64,000 bases of DNA from Sphingomonas alpina (lineage in GTDB: Bacteria; Pseudomonadota; Alphaproteobacteria; Sphingomonadales; Sphingomonadaceae): positions 1,612,001-1,676,000 of the forward strand of contig NZ_CP061038.1 in assembly GCF_014490665.1 (NCBI RefSeq), given 5' to 3'. Below, in pieces: positions 8,877 through 17,030 of the stretch. Numbering within the stretch: position 1 is the stretch's first letter; every line of letters starts with the position of its first letter. The notes below the pieces were generated by a model. It saw only the letters and a program-made list of their open reading frames with translations. It was not told the DNA's origin and searched no databases. A program made the translations under genes and the position numbers.

Positions 8877-9241
8877 GCCAGAGGGTTGGGCGGCCGCGTC
8901 GTGCGCAAGCACGCCGAGGAAAGTCCGGGCTCCACGAAACGACGGTGCCGGGTAACGCCCGGCGGGGGTGACCCCAGGGAAAGTGCCACAGAGAGCAGAC
9001 GGCGACGGCTTCGGCCACGTCATGGTGAAAGGGTGCGGTAAAAGCGCACCGCGCGCCTGGTAACAGGGGCGGCACGGCAAACCCCACCGGGAGCAAGACC
9101 GAATAGGGGCGGCACATGAGCTTTGTTTCAGCTCGTCGCCCGGGTTGGTTGCTTGAGCCCGCATGCAAATGCGGGCCTAGAGGAATGGTCGCACATCGCA
9201 TTTCGGTGCGAGGACAGAACCCGGCTTACAGACCCTCTGGC
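8877..9241 (+). ncRNA. rnpB: RNase P RNA (class A)
   Basis: About 365 nt. The terminal P1 helix pairs GCCAGAGGGT at 8877-8886 with ACCCTCTGGC at 9232-9241. The universal core GAGGAAAGTCCGGGCTCCAC follows P1, and ACAGAACCCGGCTTACAG closes the 3' end. AGAGAGCAGA lies between. This RNA is the catalytic subunit that trims tRNA 5' ends. A T6 run directly after P1 (9243-9248) is probably the terminator. Confidence 0.96.
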
Positions 9242-9318
9242 ATTTTTTCACGAACGTTGGAGCGGGAACGGCAAACACCCGCTTGGACCGCAAGCGGCGG
9301 TGCTGCTATCGCGATGTC

Positions 9319-9969
9319 ATGAAGCAGCTCGACCGATCCGGATTGGCGCTTGCCCTGATGCTGGCGGGCGTTGCCGGCTTTGTCGATGCCGTCGCCTTCA
9401 TCACGATCGGCCAGTTTTTCGTGTCGTTCATGAGCGGTAATTCGACCCGCCTCGCGGTCTCGGCGGCACTTGGCGCGTGGCGTGACGTCGGTTTCGCAGC
9501 GGGATTGGTGGCGCTGTTCGTAACCGGTGTGGCCGCGGGCAACATTATCGGTGCGCGAGTCGCCGGGAACCGGATCGCCGTATTGCTGCTGGTCGAGGCG
9601 CTGCTGCTGGCAGGCGCGGCGATGCTGCATGCGACCGGGCGACCCGTGGCGGCCGCGCCCCTTATGGTCTTGGCGATGGGCAGCGCAAACGCAGTGTTCA
9701 TGGCGGACGGCGAGGTTCGCTTCGGGGTAACCTACATGACCGGCGCACTGGCGCGGATCGGCGAACGCCTGGCGGCGGCTGCAATCGGGACGGGGCAGGT
9801 GCGTGAAGTGATGCCATGGCTTGGGCTGTGGATTGCGCTGGTTGCCGGCGCGGTGGCGGGCGCCGCATTGGCGCTCAGCTATGGCGGAGTCGTGGTCGCT
9901 ATGCCGGCAGCGCTACTGCTCGTCATCCTGCTGATCTTCGGCGGACCGACGCCCGGCCGACCGGGCTGA
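9319..9969 (+). CDS. DUF1275 (YoaK-family) membrane protein
   Basis: 216 residues from ATG 9319; the in-frame start at 9283 adds a basic stretch next to the rnpB terminator. Six or seven hydrophobic helices are visible. FVDAVAFITIGQFFVSFMSGNSTR is the diagnostic DUF1275 block, followed by MGSANAVFMADGEVRFGVTYMTGAL. The function of the family is unknown. It stands alone behind rnpB. Confidence 0.85.
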   Translation: MKQLDRSGLALALMLAGVAGFVDAVAFITIGQFFVSFMSGNSTRLAVSAALGAWRDVGFAAGLVALFVTGVAAGNIIGARVAGNRIAVLLLVEALLLAGAAMLHATGRPVAAAPLMVLAMGSANAVFMADGEVRFGVTYMTGALARIGERLAAAAIGTGQVREVMPWLGLWIALVAGAVAGAALALSYGGVVVAMPAALLLVILLIFGGPTPGRPG

Positions 9970-10035
9970 AACTCCACTGGTGTTTGCCCGTCTGCTATCG
10001 GATATATCCAGCGGCAAGGGAAAAGGCGGGGAATC

Positions 10036-12009
10036 ATGCTGGGAATTCTGTTGATTGCGGCACAGGCCGTCACGCCAACACCCGGGTCGATATCGGTGTC
10101 CCAGGCGACACCCGCGAAGCGCACCGTGCAGCAGGATTTCGAAGCGGCAACAGCGCTACAGGATGCGGATAATTACGCCGGAGCGCTTGCTGCATGGGAA
10201 GCGCTGGAAAAGCGCATTCCCAACAACAAGCGCAGCCTGGCCATCATTCATGTCCGCAAGAGCAGCGCGCTGGTCGGGTTGTGGCGCGATGATGAAGCGG
10301 TTGCCGCGGCGCGCGCCGGCCTTGCCGGTTTGCCGGCGGGCGACACGACGCTGCAGGAAGATCGCTTCAGGGCCTGGGCAAATCTGGCGCGGATCGCGGA
10401 AGCTTCACTCGACTATGCCAGTGCGGCCGAAGCCTATCGGCAGGCGGAAGCGATTGCACCCAATGCGGGGGAGCGTGTTGCGGTGTTTCGCGGACTTGTC
10501 GAGACTGAGACTTTTACCGATCCCGATGCGGCGACACGCGATATGGCGCGCGCGGAGGCATTTGTCGCGCCACTGACGATTGAAGCCAAGAGCAGGGCCA
10601 TACTGAAGCGGGTCAAAAGCCAGCTGCTGATGAACCAGGGCAATTATGCGGCAGCACAGGCCGAGGCCGGGCTGTCGGTCAAGCTGCTTGGCGGCCTTAC
10701 GGCACGAACCGATCTGTATGACGTTGCCTCACGATCCAACTATGCGATTGCGGCATTGCTTGGCGGGAAAACGGAAGAGGCGCGTCGCTATATGGCGATG
10801 ACCGGCGCAGGACGTCTCAGCAAGGGCAATTTCGACCCTGGTTCGCAGATGAAGGTGCCGGATTGCGGCGGCGAGGGCGGCTTGAAGCCCGACGATGTCG
10901 CGGTGGTCGAATTTTCCGTCGCGGATGATGGTGCGGTTCGTGCCGCATCCCCGGTTTACGCCGCCGGCGGTGGCGCGGTTGCGCTCGAATTCGCTCGCGC
11001 GGCGCGTGGTTGGTCGTTCAATCCCCAGCAGATGAAGGAAATGCCGACATTTTTCCGCGCGCGGGCGCGTGTCGAACTGCGTTGTTCGACCGCCTTCACG
11101 CGACCGTCGATCGGCGACTATCTCGATGGCGAACTGGGGCGCTGGCTGATTGCGAAGAAGGTGTCCTTGCCGGCGATCGAGGCGGGGTCGGATGCCGCTG
11201 CATTGCCCAAGCTGAAGCTGCAGCTCACAAAGTCCGAAGCGGCGGATGGACCGAATGCACTCAGTTTGGTTCCGCTGCTCTACGCGATCGCGCACAATGC
11301 GGTCGCTACACGAGACGAAAGCTATGCCGCCGCGACTCGCGCGCTGTCGATCCTCGATACCAATGGCGCAAAGGGTGCCGGACGGCTGGCGGTCGATCGC
11401 CTGACCTGGACCACGGCACGTTCCGAAAGTTGGAGGCCCAGGGCGGTCGCCCGGACCACAATGGCCGCACTGTCGTCGCCAGCCTATGCCGACGATCCCG
11501 AGGCTCTGTCGGCGGGGCGGCTAATGCTGGCCGACACCCTGCGAAACTTCGATGAGAATGGCGCAGTCGCCGTGCTGAAGCAGGTCGGGGATGAATCCCG
11601 CCTGCCGGCCAACCACCCGTTGCGCGTCGGCGCATTGGTCCGGCTCGCGTCGCTCGAACAGGCGAACGGCAATGTCGACGCGGCGCGTGCCGCATTCGAA
11701 AGCTCCGGTCTGGCGGCCAACCAATGTGCGCTGATCGACTCACCGCCGCGGTTCCTGCACGCTGGTGGCTCCTTCCCCATGGAGGCGCGGCAATGGGGCT
11801 TCGAGGGCTGGACGCAGGTGCAGTTCGACGTTGCCGCAGATGGCAAGGTGCTTAACGAACGCGCGATCGTCTCCTATCCGCCCTTCGTTTTTACCAAGGC
11901 CGGCAAGGAAACGCTCGCGACCGCGAAGTATGAGAAGAGTTTTCGCCCCGATGGCGGGCTCGGCTGCGGTGGCAGCATGCAGCGTGTGAAGTTCCAGATT
12001 CAAAACTGA
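10036..12009 (+). CDS. TPR protein with two TonB C-terminal-like domains
   Basis: 657 residues. A short hydrophobic N-terminus (LGILLIAAQAVT) looks like a signal. Residues about 35-260 are alanine-rich helical pairs of TPR type (ALQDADNYAGALAAWEAL; LDYASAAEAYRQAEAIAP). Two beta-rich domains match the TonB C-terminal fold: near 289-345 (VEFSVADDGAVRAASPVY...GWSFNP) and near 588-657 (VQFDVAADGKVLNERAIVSY). The TonB-C fold usually binds outer-membrane receptors or peptidoglycan; no proline-rich TonB spacer is present. A periplasmic role is inferred. No operon partner is evident. Confidence 0.65.
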   Translation: MLGILLIAAQAVTPTPGSISVSQATPAKRTVQQDFEAATALQDADNYAGALAAWEALEKRIPNNKRSLAIIHVRKSSALVGLWRDDEAVAAARAGLAGLPAGDTTLQEDRFRAWANLARIAEASLDYASAAEAYRQAEAIAPNAGERVAVFRGLVETETFTDPDAATRDMARAEAFVAPLTIEAKSRAILKRVKSQLLMNQGNYAAAQAEAGLSVKLLGGLTARTDLYDVASRSNYAIAALLGGKTEEARRYMAMTGAGRLSKGNFDPGSQMKVPDCGGEGGLKPDDVAVVEFSVADDGAVRAASPVYAAGGGAVALEFARAARGWSFNPQQMKEMPTFFRARARVELRCSTAFTRPSIGDYLDGELGRWLIAKKVSLPAIEAGSDAAALPKLKLQLTKSEAADGPNALSLVPLLYAIAHNAVATRDESYAAATRALSILDTNGAKGAGRLAVDRLTWTTARSESWRPRAVARTTMAALSSPAYADDPEALSAGRLMLADTLRNFDENGAVAVLKQVGDESRLPANHPLRVGALVRLASLEQANGNVDAARAAFESSGLAANQCALIDSPPRFLHAGGSFPMEARQWGFEGWTQVQFDVAADGKVLNERAIVSYPPFVFTKAGKETLATAKYEKSFRPDGGLGCGGSMQRVKFQIQN

Positions 12010-12054
12010 CACCCCGGGTTGCGCTCTCGCGCGCGCAGCCTATGTCGTGCGGCG

Positions 12055-12600
12055 ATGGCGCGTTCTTCTTCCCGATCGGTTGACTGGGGCTTCCCCCGCT
12101 GGCGCGGCTATGGCGCCACCGGCAGCGAGGCCACGACCGTGCGCCTGTGCGACCGGCATGGTTGCGAGGAGCCGGGCAATTGTCCGGCGCCGAAATCGCC
12201 CAACAGTCCGGAACGCTGGTATTTCTGCCAGGAACATGCCGGTGAATATAATCGCGGCTGGAATTATTTCGAAGGATTGACTGCCGAGGAAGCCGCCGAG
12301 CGTGAGGCGGCCGAGCGATCGACCGCCGATGGCTATACCGAATCCAGGCACCATAGCTGGGCCGGGCCGGGCGACGGCAGCCGGTCGCGAGACGAGATGC
12401 GCGCGCTCGAACTGTTCGAACTCGACCCCGATGCTGATTTCACCGCGATACGGCTGGCGTGGCGCAAGCTCGCCAAGGAGAATCACCCCGATTTGCGCCC
12501 GGGCGATACTGAGGCGGCCAAACGCTTCCAGGCGATCCAGGCTGCGTACGAAGTGCTTCGCCTCGCCGAGGAAGCGCGGGAATGGAAGCCGGCCGATTGA
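12055..12600 (+). CDS. J-domain (DnaJ-like) protein with Cys-rich N-terminus
   Basis: 181 residues from ATG 12055. The C-terminal 65 residues form a J-domain: [30 protein letters not shown] with the essential HPD, then the helix III block [15 protein letters not shown]. The N-terminal 80 residues carry [16 protein letters not shown] and [12 protein letters not shown], a Cys/His arrangement that could bind zinc. J-proteins stimulate DnaK ATPase and deliver clients. The C-terminal J-domain position is that of the sphingomonad/rhizobial DnaJ-like group. Its end overlaps the next gene. Confidence 0.85.
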   Translation: MARSSSRSVDWGFPRWRGYGATGSEATTVRLCDRHGCEEPGNCPAPKSPNSPERWYFCQEHAGEYNRGWNYFEGLTAEEAAEREAAERSTADGYTESRHHSWAGPGDGSRSRDEMRALELFELDPDADFTAIRLAWRKLAKENHPDLRPGDTEAAKRFQAIQAAYEVLRLAEEAREWKPAD

Positions 12601-12911
12601 AGGGCGTGGGACTGAAATCGGTCCGCTCCGACTGGGCGACCGCGCTGCTGGTGTGCCGGAAATGTTCGAAACGGCTTGGCGGCGGATTTGGCCCCAAGGG
12701 CCGCACGCCGCTGGCCAAGGCATTGCGCAAGGAACTTGGCGTCGGCAAGGGCCGCAAAGGCAAGTTCGGCGTGGTCGAAGTCAAATGCCTGGGTGTCTGT
12801 CCGCGCGGGGGCGTGACGATAGTCGATGGCGCCAATCCCGGAGAGTGGAAGATTGTGCCGGCCCGCCATAACATTGAGGAAATCGTATCGGCACTCCGTC
12901 TTAGGGGATGA
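12582..12911 (+). CDS. Thioredoxin-like [2Fe-2S] ferredoxin-type protein
   Basis: 109 residues from ATG 12582, overlapping the J-domain gene by 19 bases. GTG 12606 is an alternative start without most of the overlap. Four cysteines, C25-x2-C28 and C69-x3-C73 ([10 protein letters not shown] and [10 protein letters not shown]), fit the thioredoxin-like [2Fe-2S] group. The middle is basic (GKGRKGK). An electron-transfer or (2Fe-2S) carrier role is inferred; no partner enzyme is adjacent. The link with a J-protein suggests cofactor or folding maintenance, but that is a guess. Confidence 0.7.
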   Translation: MEAGRLKGVGLKSVRSDWATALLVCRKCSKRLGGGFGPKGRTPLAKALRKELGVGKGRKGKFGVVEVKCLGVCPRGGVTIVDGANPGEWKIVPARHNIEEIVSALRLRG

Positions 12912-12980
12912 AAGACCATCGGTCAGCGACGGTTAAGGCTGACTGTGTTATCACCCGACACAATGACAGGAGTTTTTGGC

Positions 12981-13403
12981 ATGCGCTCGATTCACCTCTT
13001 TCTCACCGGCGCGGCGCTCGTGACTGGGCTCATGGTCGGCGGTGTCGCCCAGGCCGAGCGGCTGAGCCCGGCAGCCAAGCTGGCTAAGCTTCTCGACGGT
13101 CGGGTTGCCGGAAAGCCGGTGGATTGTATCCGCCTGCTCGACATCCAGTCGAGCGAGATCATCGACAAGACGGCAATCGTCTATACCGGCCGGAACGGCA
13201 CGCGGTACGTCAACCGGGTGAACGGCAGCGCGGCATTTCTCGACGATGACGATATTCTCGTCAGCAACACCCATTCCAGTCAGCTCTGCAGCATCGATAT
13301 CCTGCAACTGGTTGACCGGTCGACGCGGATGTCGAGCGGCGCGGTGGGCCTGGGCGAGTTCGTACCATATCCCAGGCCGCCCAAGGCGGCCGCTGCCCAC
13401 TGA
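12981..13403 (+). CDS. Small exported protein, DUF6491-like
   Basis: 140 residues from ATG 12981 with an AGGAG site upstream. The signal peptide is clear (HLFLTGAALVTGLMVGGVAQA, cleavage after AQA). The mature part has two cysteines (VDCIRLLDI and SQLCSIDI) with an Ile-Asp-Lys-Thr-Ile-Val-Tyr strand between. This resembles small periplasmic sphingomonad proteins of the DUF6491 type; I recall that family only loosely. Function unknown. It ends seven bases from the convergent sufE gene. Confidence 0.6.
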   Translation: MRSIHLFLTGAALVTGLMVGGVAQAERLSPAAKLAKLLDGRVAGKPVDCIRLLDIQSSEIIDKTAIVYTGRNGTRYVNRVNGSAAFLDDDDILVSNTHSSQLCSIDILQLVDRSTRMSSGAVGLGEFVPYPRPPKAAAAH

Positions 13404-13409
13404 TACCGG

Positions 13410-13850
13410 TCAGTGCGCGGCATAGCGCCGCGCTGTTTCGACGATCAGCGCAATCATGTTCGGAATCCCCTGCGTGCGGTTCGAGCTGAGCTGATTCTTC
13501 AGGTCGAAGGGGGTGAGGGCGCCCGCGATGTCGGTGGCGAGGATCGCCGCCGGCATGGCGTCCTGCACCGTCAGCAACACCAGTGCGATAATGCCTTTGG
13601 TGATGGCAGCATTTGAATCCGCAAGAAAGTGCAATGTGCCGTCGTCGCGAACCATGGGATAGACCCATACCGAAGCGGAACAGCCCCGGACCAGAGTTGC
13701 ATCGGTCTTGAGGGCTTCCGGCATCGGCTCGAGCGCGCGGCCCAGGTCGATCAACAGGCGATACCGATCATCGGCATCGAGGAAGCTATATTCGTCTTGC
13801 AGGTCGGAAAGAATGGCCATGGCGACGGCTATAGCTTCGTGGCTCGTCAT
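13410..13850 (-). CDS. sufE: SufE-family sulfur acceptor
   Basis: 146 residues. The hallmark RGCSASVWV carries catalytic Cys57, which takes persulfide sulfur from the SufS desulfurase for Fe-S cluster assembly. The N-terminal helix (ILSDLQDEYSFLDADDRYRLLIDLGR) and the LTPFDLKNQLSSNRTQGIPNMI C-terminal block match the family. No other suf gene is nearby. It lies 42 bases after the last small gene of the psp array on the same strand, so read-through from the psp promoter is possible. Confidence 0.88.
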   Translation of the reverse strand: MTSHEAIAVAMAILSDLQDEYSFLDADDRYRLLIDLGRALEPMPEALKTDATLVRGCSASVWVYPMVRDDGTLHFLADSNAAITKGIIALVLLTVQDAMPAAILATDIAGALTPFDLKNQLSSNRTQGIPNMIALIVETARRYAAH

Positions 13851-13892
13851 GCCAACCTCCCGTTCCCCGGCCGACCGGGGAACGGGCAGTCT

Positions 13893-14135
13893 TCAGAGAT
13901 CCACGCCGGCGGCGATCGCTTCGAGCTTGCGGATGCGTTCCTTGAGATCCGCGATCTCGATCCGGGCGCTGGCATTCGGCACCGGGGCGGCGGGGTGGAA
14001 TTCCCCATGGGCCCGAAGTTCCTGCTGCTTGAGGGCAAGCCAGCCGCGCCAGCCGTTGAGGGCCGCCAGGGTCAGCATACCGAGCCCGGCAAGCGCCGCG
14101 GCGGACAGGATGATGTAGAAGTTTGGATCGTTCAT
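13893..14135 (-). CDS. Small membrane/coiled-coil protein, psp array member 6
   Basis: 80 residues. An N-terminal hydrophobic helix (YIILSAAALAGLGMLTLAAL) is followed by a charged linker and a short coiled coil ending ARIEIADLKERIRKLEAIAAGVDL. The C-terminal helix echoes the RLE-R-x3-LERI pattern of the other array members, and this is the most diverged one. No enzymatic motif. Probably an inner-membrane accessory of the Psp system; this is inference from operon position. Confidence 0.6.
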   Translation of the reverse strand: MNDPNFYIILSAAALAGLGMLTLAALNGWRGWLALKQQELRAHGEFHPAAPVPNASARIEIADLKERIRKLEAIAAGVDL

Positions 14136-14152
14136 GATCCCTGCTCCTTGGG

Positions 14153-14425
14153 TTAGGGACGGTCGCGGAGCTTCTCGATCTCGCGATCGAGGCGGGCACC
14201 GCTGTCGTTGCTGTCGGTGGCGAGGCGTTCGAGAACCGCGAGACGATCTTTCATCGCCGTCAGTTCCTCACGCAGTCGCCGGTTCTCGTTTTCCGTCGCG
14301 CCGTCGTCGCGACCCGGGCCGAAATCATGTCCACGCTTGTGGCGGACACCGCCGAAACGGGCCTGGAGAACTTTGCCGATCGTGACCACGATCACGATCA
14401 GGACGACCATTTCAAATGGATTCAT
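14153..14425 (-). CDS. Small membrane/coiled-coil protein, psp array member 5
   Basis: 90 residues. The first 20 residues are hydrophobic (MVVLIVIVVTIGKVLQ), then a basic turn (RHKRGHDFG). A long helix ends LREELTAMKDRLAVLERLATD...REIEKLRD. The same C-terminal block (RxxVLERxxTD then EIExLR) recurs in members 2, 3 and 4. The topology is PspB-like: short N-terminal anchor, cytoplasmic coiled coil. Confidence 0.65.
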   Translation of the reverse strand: MNPFEMVVLIVIVVTIGKVLQARFGGVRHKRGHDFGPGRDDGATENENRRLREELTAMKDRLAVLERLATDSNDSGARLDREIEKLRDRP

Positions 14426-14483
14426 GGGGAGTCTCCGTCGTTTTCTAGTTTTTGGAGCTGCGGATCACCGCCGACCGATCCGA

Positions 14484-14597
14484 TTACTGAGCGTTGCGGG
14501 CTTCGCGTTCCTGGCGGCGCAACGGGCGGTCGACACGTTCGGTCAGATACACGCCGACACCGGCAATGACAGCGAACACTGCGAAGATGATAAGCAC
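14484..14597 (-). CDS. 37-residue membrane peptide, psp array member 4
   Basis: Very short gene with GTG start at 14597, AAGGA nine bases upstream, and TAA at 14484-14486. The product begins MLIIFAVFAVIAGVGVYLTE, a single membrane helix, followed by a basic/acidic tail (RPLRRQEREARNAQ). It lies in the gap between two array members on the same strand, with close spacing on both sides (22 and 58 bases). It has the anchor but not the coiled coil, so it may be a truncated relative or a stand-alone micro-protein. Confidence 0.5.
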   Translation of the reverse strand: MLIIFAVFAVIAGVGVYLTERVDRPLRRQEREARNAQ

Positions 14598-14619
14598 TTC
14601 ATGGTTCCTTTCAGGTGAT

Positions 14620-14907
14620 TCAGTTGAGCGGTGCGCTGTCGTCGCGCAGCCGTTCGATTTCATCCGCGACATCAATGCCGCGATCGGTGACGATGCGTTC
14701 CAGAACCCGGACCCGCTGTTCGAGCCGCTCGGTCTGGGCCGCATATTGGGCGGCTTTCTCAGCAGTTTGCGCGCTTAGCGCATTGGCCATGGCTCTTTTG
14801 TGCTGGGTCCAGTTTTTGAAAATCTCGCTGCCGACGCCGAGGATGACCGGTAGCCCGACGACCACAAAGGCCAGCATGAAGATCGTGAACCCGTTCAGAT
14901 TTTCCAT
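14620..14907 (-). CDS. Small membrane/coiled-coil protein, psp array member 3
   Basis: 95 residues. The N-terminal anchor is FTIFMLAFVVVGLPVILGVG, then a basic stretch and a coiled coil ending RLEQRVRVLERIVTD...DEIERLRDDS. The tail matches members 1, 2 and 5. It has no catalytic residues. Read as part of the Psp response complex by position. Confidence 0.65.
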   Translation of the reverse strand: MENLNGFTIFMLAFVVVGLPVILGVGSEIFKNWTQHKRAMANALSAQTAEKAAQYAAQTERLEQRVRVLERIVTDRGIDVADEIERLRDDSAPLN

Positions 14908-14919
14908 GACCCGGGTTCC

Positions 14920-15249
14920 TCAGTTCGCCTTGGTGCGCAGGCTTTCGATCTCCCGATCGAGGCTGTGCGCGCCGTCGGTGACGATGCGTTCGACATTGGC
15001 GAGGCGATCCTTGATCGAGCCGATCTCGGCGCGCAGCTGGCCATTCTCCTGGCTGAGCAGGCGGATGCGTTCGACCGATTCCTGGTCGGTCTTGGGATAG
15101 ATCGCCTGGCCCCATTGCCCGTCCAGCGGATAGCCGTGGCGGATGCGCATCCAGGTGGTGATCACCCAGCCCATCACGCCGGCGACCGATATGATGGCGA
15201 AGATCGGGCCGATGGCGGCGATGACGGGGATGAACTGTGCTACATTCAT
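14920..15249 (-). CDS. Small membrane/coiled-coil protein, psp array member 2
   Basis: 109 residues. The anchor is FAIISVAGVMGWVITTWMRI, directly followed by RHGYPLDGQWG, then a coiled coil with the tail RLANVERIVTD...REIESLR. It shares both the WxRxRHGYP juxtamembrane motif and the tail with member 1, so these two are close paralogues, probably a tandem duplication. Confidence 0.68.
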   Translation of the reverse strand: MNVAQFIPVIAAIGPIFAIISVAGVMGWVITTWMRIRHGYPLDGQWGQAIYPKTDQESVERIRLLSQENGQLRAEIGSIKDRLANVERIVTDGAHSLDREIESLRTKAN

Positions 15250-15264
15250 GGTCGTATTCCTATG

Positions 15265-15564
15265 TCAGCGCAGCGAGTCGATTTCGCGAGCAGTGCGCTC
15301 AGCGGGGTCGGTGGCGATGCGTTCGAGAACGGCGATCCGTTCCTCCAGGCGGCTGATCTGTCCGGTCAGGCGCTCGTTTTCGGATGAGAGCAGACCGATC
15401 TTTCGTTCGGCGTCGGCTGCCACATCGGTGCGATGGCTCTTCTTGCCGGACCATTCATCTTCCATCGGATAACCGTGGCGAGCACGGATCCAGTTGTTGA
15501 TGATCCATCCGGCCGTGGAGATCGCGACAAGCGCGATCACGAAACCCGGTCCACCCCAGCTCAT
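15265..15564 (-). CDS. Small membrane/coiled-coil protein, psp array member 1
   Basis: 99 residues. The anchor is FVIALVAISTAGWIINNWIRA, then RHGYPMEDEW, a charged linker and a coiled coil ending RLEERIAVLERIATD...REIDSLR. The last six residues (EIDSLR) are identical to the end of PspC encoded just upstream. The start ATG at 15564 lies 38 bases after pspC. Confidence 0.68.
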   Translation of the reverse strand: MSWGGPGFVIALVAISTAGWIINNWIRARHGYPMEDEWSGKKSHRTDVAADAERKIGLLSSENERLTGQISRLEERIAVLERIATDPAERTAREIDSLR

Positions 15565-15602
15565 TGTCGTTCTCCCTGATCAGCCCCGGATCGATCTGCG
15601 CC

Positions 15603-15983
15603 TTAGCGCAGGCTGTCGATCTCATTGGCGAGCCGGCTGTTGCGGCTCGTATAGTGCATCTCGATGTCGGCGAGCCGGCGATCGATGTCGCGGAAGGTCG
15701 AGCGGACTTCGGCGGTCGAACGTTTCGGGTTCGATCGTACGCCCTGCCAGAATTTCGCGTCCTCCGGCGTGTCATACAGCCCGTAAGGCTTGGCATCGGC
15801 CATCCAGGCGGCCAGCCAATAGGCGATCAGGGTCCAGGGGAAGCCACCGGCCAGGGTGAGGACCACGGTACCGATCCGGACCCAGGTAGCATCGACCCCG
15901 GTGTAATCGGCGATCCCGGAGCAGACGCCGAGCCATTTGCGGTTCTGCTTGTCGAGATAGAATTTGGTGCGGCTGGCGGACAT
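15603..15983 (-). CDS. pspC: Phage shock protein C
   Basis: 126 residues from ATG 15983. The PspC domain is clear: KFYLDKQNRKWLGVCSGIAD, then DATWVRIGTVVLTLAGGFPWTLIAYWLAAW, a membrane segment. The C-terminal helix (IDRRLADIEMHYTSRNSRLANEIDSLR) is a coiled coil sharing its final EIDSLR with downstream members. PspC is an inner-membrane sensor partner of PspB and PspA. It is one base from pspB. Confidence 0.9.
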   Translation of the reverse strand: MSASRTKFYLDKQNRKWLGVCSGIADYTGVDATWVRIGTVVLTLAGGFPWTLIAYWLAAWMADAKPYGLYDTPEDAKFWQGVRSNPKRSTAEVRSTFRDIDRRLADIEMHYTSRNSRLANEIDSLR

Positions 15984-15984
15984 T

Positions 15985-16251
15985 TCAGTTCCTCCTGGTG
16001 ATTTCGTAATCGGAGCTGGATGCGCTCGGCAGGCCGGGCTTCCAGTCGGGATTGTCGGCGGCGACGATGCGTTCGACGGTGTTGAGGCGATCTTCGAGCC
16101 GGCGGGCGAGAATATGCATTTCGTCGAGCAGCTTCTCATCCTCCTGGGTGATCCTGGGCGCCGTTTTCCACTTTGTGACATAGTGGAAGATCAGCCAGGG
16201 CAGTCCGATGAAGATCGAAACGATCGCGATTATGCCAACCAGAAATTCCAT
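15985..16251 (-). CDS. pspB: Phage shock protein B
   Basis: 88 residues. An N-terminal membrane helix (LVGIIAIVSIFIGLPWLIFHYVT) leads to a cytoplasmic helix with the PspB block DEKLLDEMHILARRLEDRLNTVERIVAAD. PspB and PspC recruit PspA to the stressed membrane and release PspF. The RLExRxxxxERI core is the same motif found in the array genes downstream. It starts directly after the pspA stop. Confidence 0.88.
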   Translation of the reverse strand: MEFLVGIIAIVSIFIGLPWLIFHYVTKWKTAPRITQEDEKLLDEMHILARRLEDRLNTVERIVAADNPDWKPGLPSASSSDYEITRRN

Positions 16252-16252
16252 C

Positions 16253-16918
16253 TCAGCCGTCCTTACCCATGCGAGCCTTCAGTGCGGCGAGATCGGCATC
16301 GACCTTCTCGGCGGACTTCAACTCGGCGATTTCCTCATCCAGGCTTTTCGGCGCCCCCAGGCTCAGCGCATCGGCGCGGCCTTCGGCGAAGTCGACCCGG
16401 CGTTCCATCACTTCGAAGCGTGAGAATGCGTCCTGGATCTTCGGGCCGGCATACATGTCGCGCAGCTTGAAGCGGTTGTTGGCGGATTCGAGCCGGGTGA
16501 CGATCGTGTTCTGGCGCGTCCGTGCTTCACGCAGCTTGTTCTGCAACTTGGCGATGTCCTCTTCCGACGCGCGCAGCGCATCGTCGAGCACGCCGATTTC
16601 CGCACTCAGCTGATCGGCCATGTCGGCAGCCTTCTGACGCTCGACCAGGGCGGCCTTGGCGAGATCCTCGCGGTCCTTCGACAGCGCCAGCTCGGCCTTT
16701 TCGGTCCAGCTTTCCTGCAGCGTGTTCAACTTCGAGATGTGACGGCGCATTTCCTTCTGGTCAGCGATGGTGCGCGCGGCAGAGGCGCGTACCTCAACCA
16801 GGGTTTCCTCCATCTCGAGGATGATCATGCGGATCATCTTCGACGGGTCTTCCGCCTTGTCGAGCAGGTCGGTGAAGTTCGCGGCGATGATGTCGCGGGT
16901 GCGGGAGAAAATGCCCAT
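16253..16918 (-). CDS. pspA: Phage shock protein A
   Basis: 221 residues starting MGIFSRTRDIIAANFTDLLDKAEDP, the membrane-binding amphipathic helix of PspA. The rest is continuous coiled coil of the ESCRT-III-like PspA/Vipp1 family, including EVRASAARTIADQKEMRR and FEVMERRVDFAEGRADA. PspA oligomers stabilise damaged inner membrane and inhibit PspF when stress is absent. An upstream in-frame GTG at 17011 adds a non-homologous leader and is rejected. Confidence 0.93.
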   Translation of the reverse strand: MGIFSRTRDIIAANFTDLLDKAEDPSKMIRMIILEMEETLVEVRASAARTIADQKEMRRHISKLNTLQESWTEKAELALSKDREDLAKAALVERQKAADMADQLSAEIGVLDDALRASEEDIAKLQNKLREARTRQNTIVTRLESANNRFKLRDMYAGPKIQDAFSRFEVMERRVDFAEGRADALSLGAPKSLDEEIAELKSAEKVDADLAALKARMGKDG

Positions 16919-17030
16919 CGGAAGAAACTCCTTGAAGATACGCTGGCCGGAATACTGGGCCGGTTGACTGGAAGAAAGGGTGCCGGGATGGTGCAAGGGG
17001 CGTTGGACCACCCCGGCAGCGCCGCCCGGA

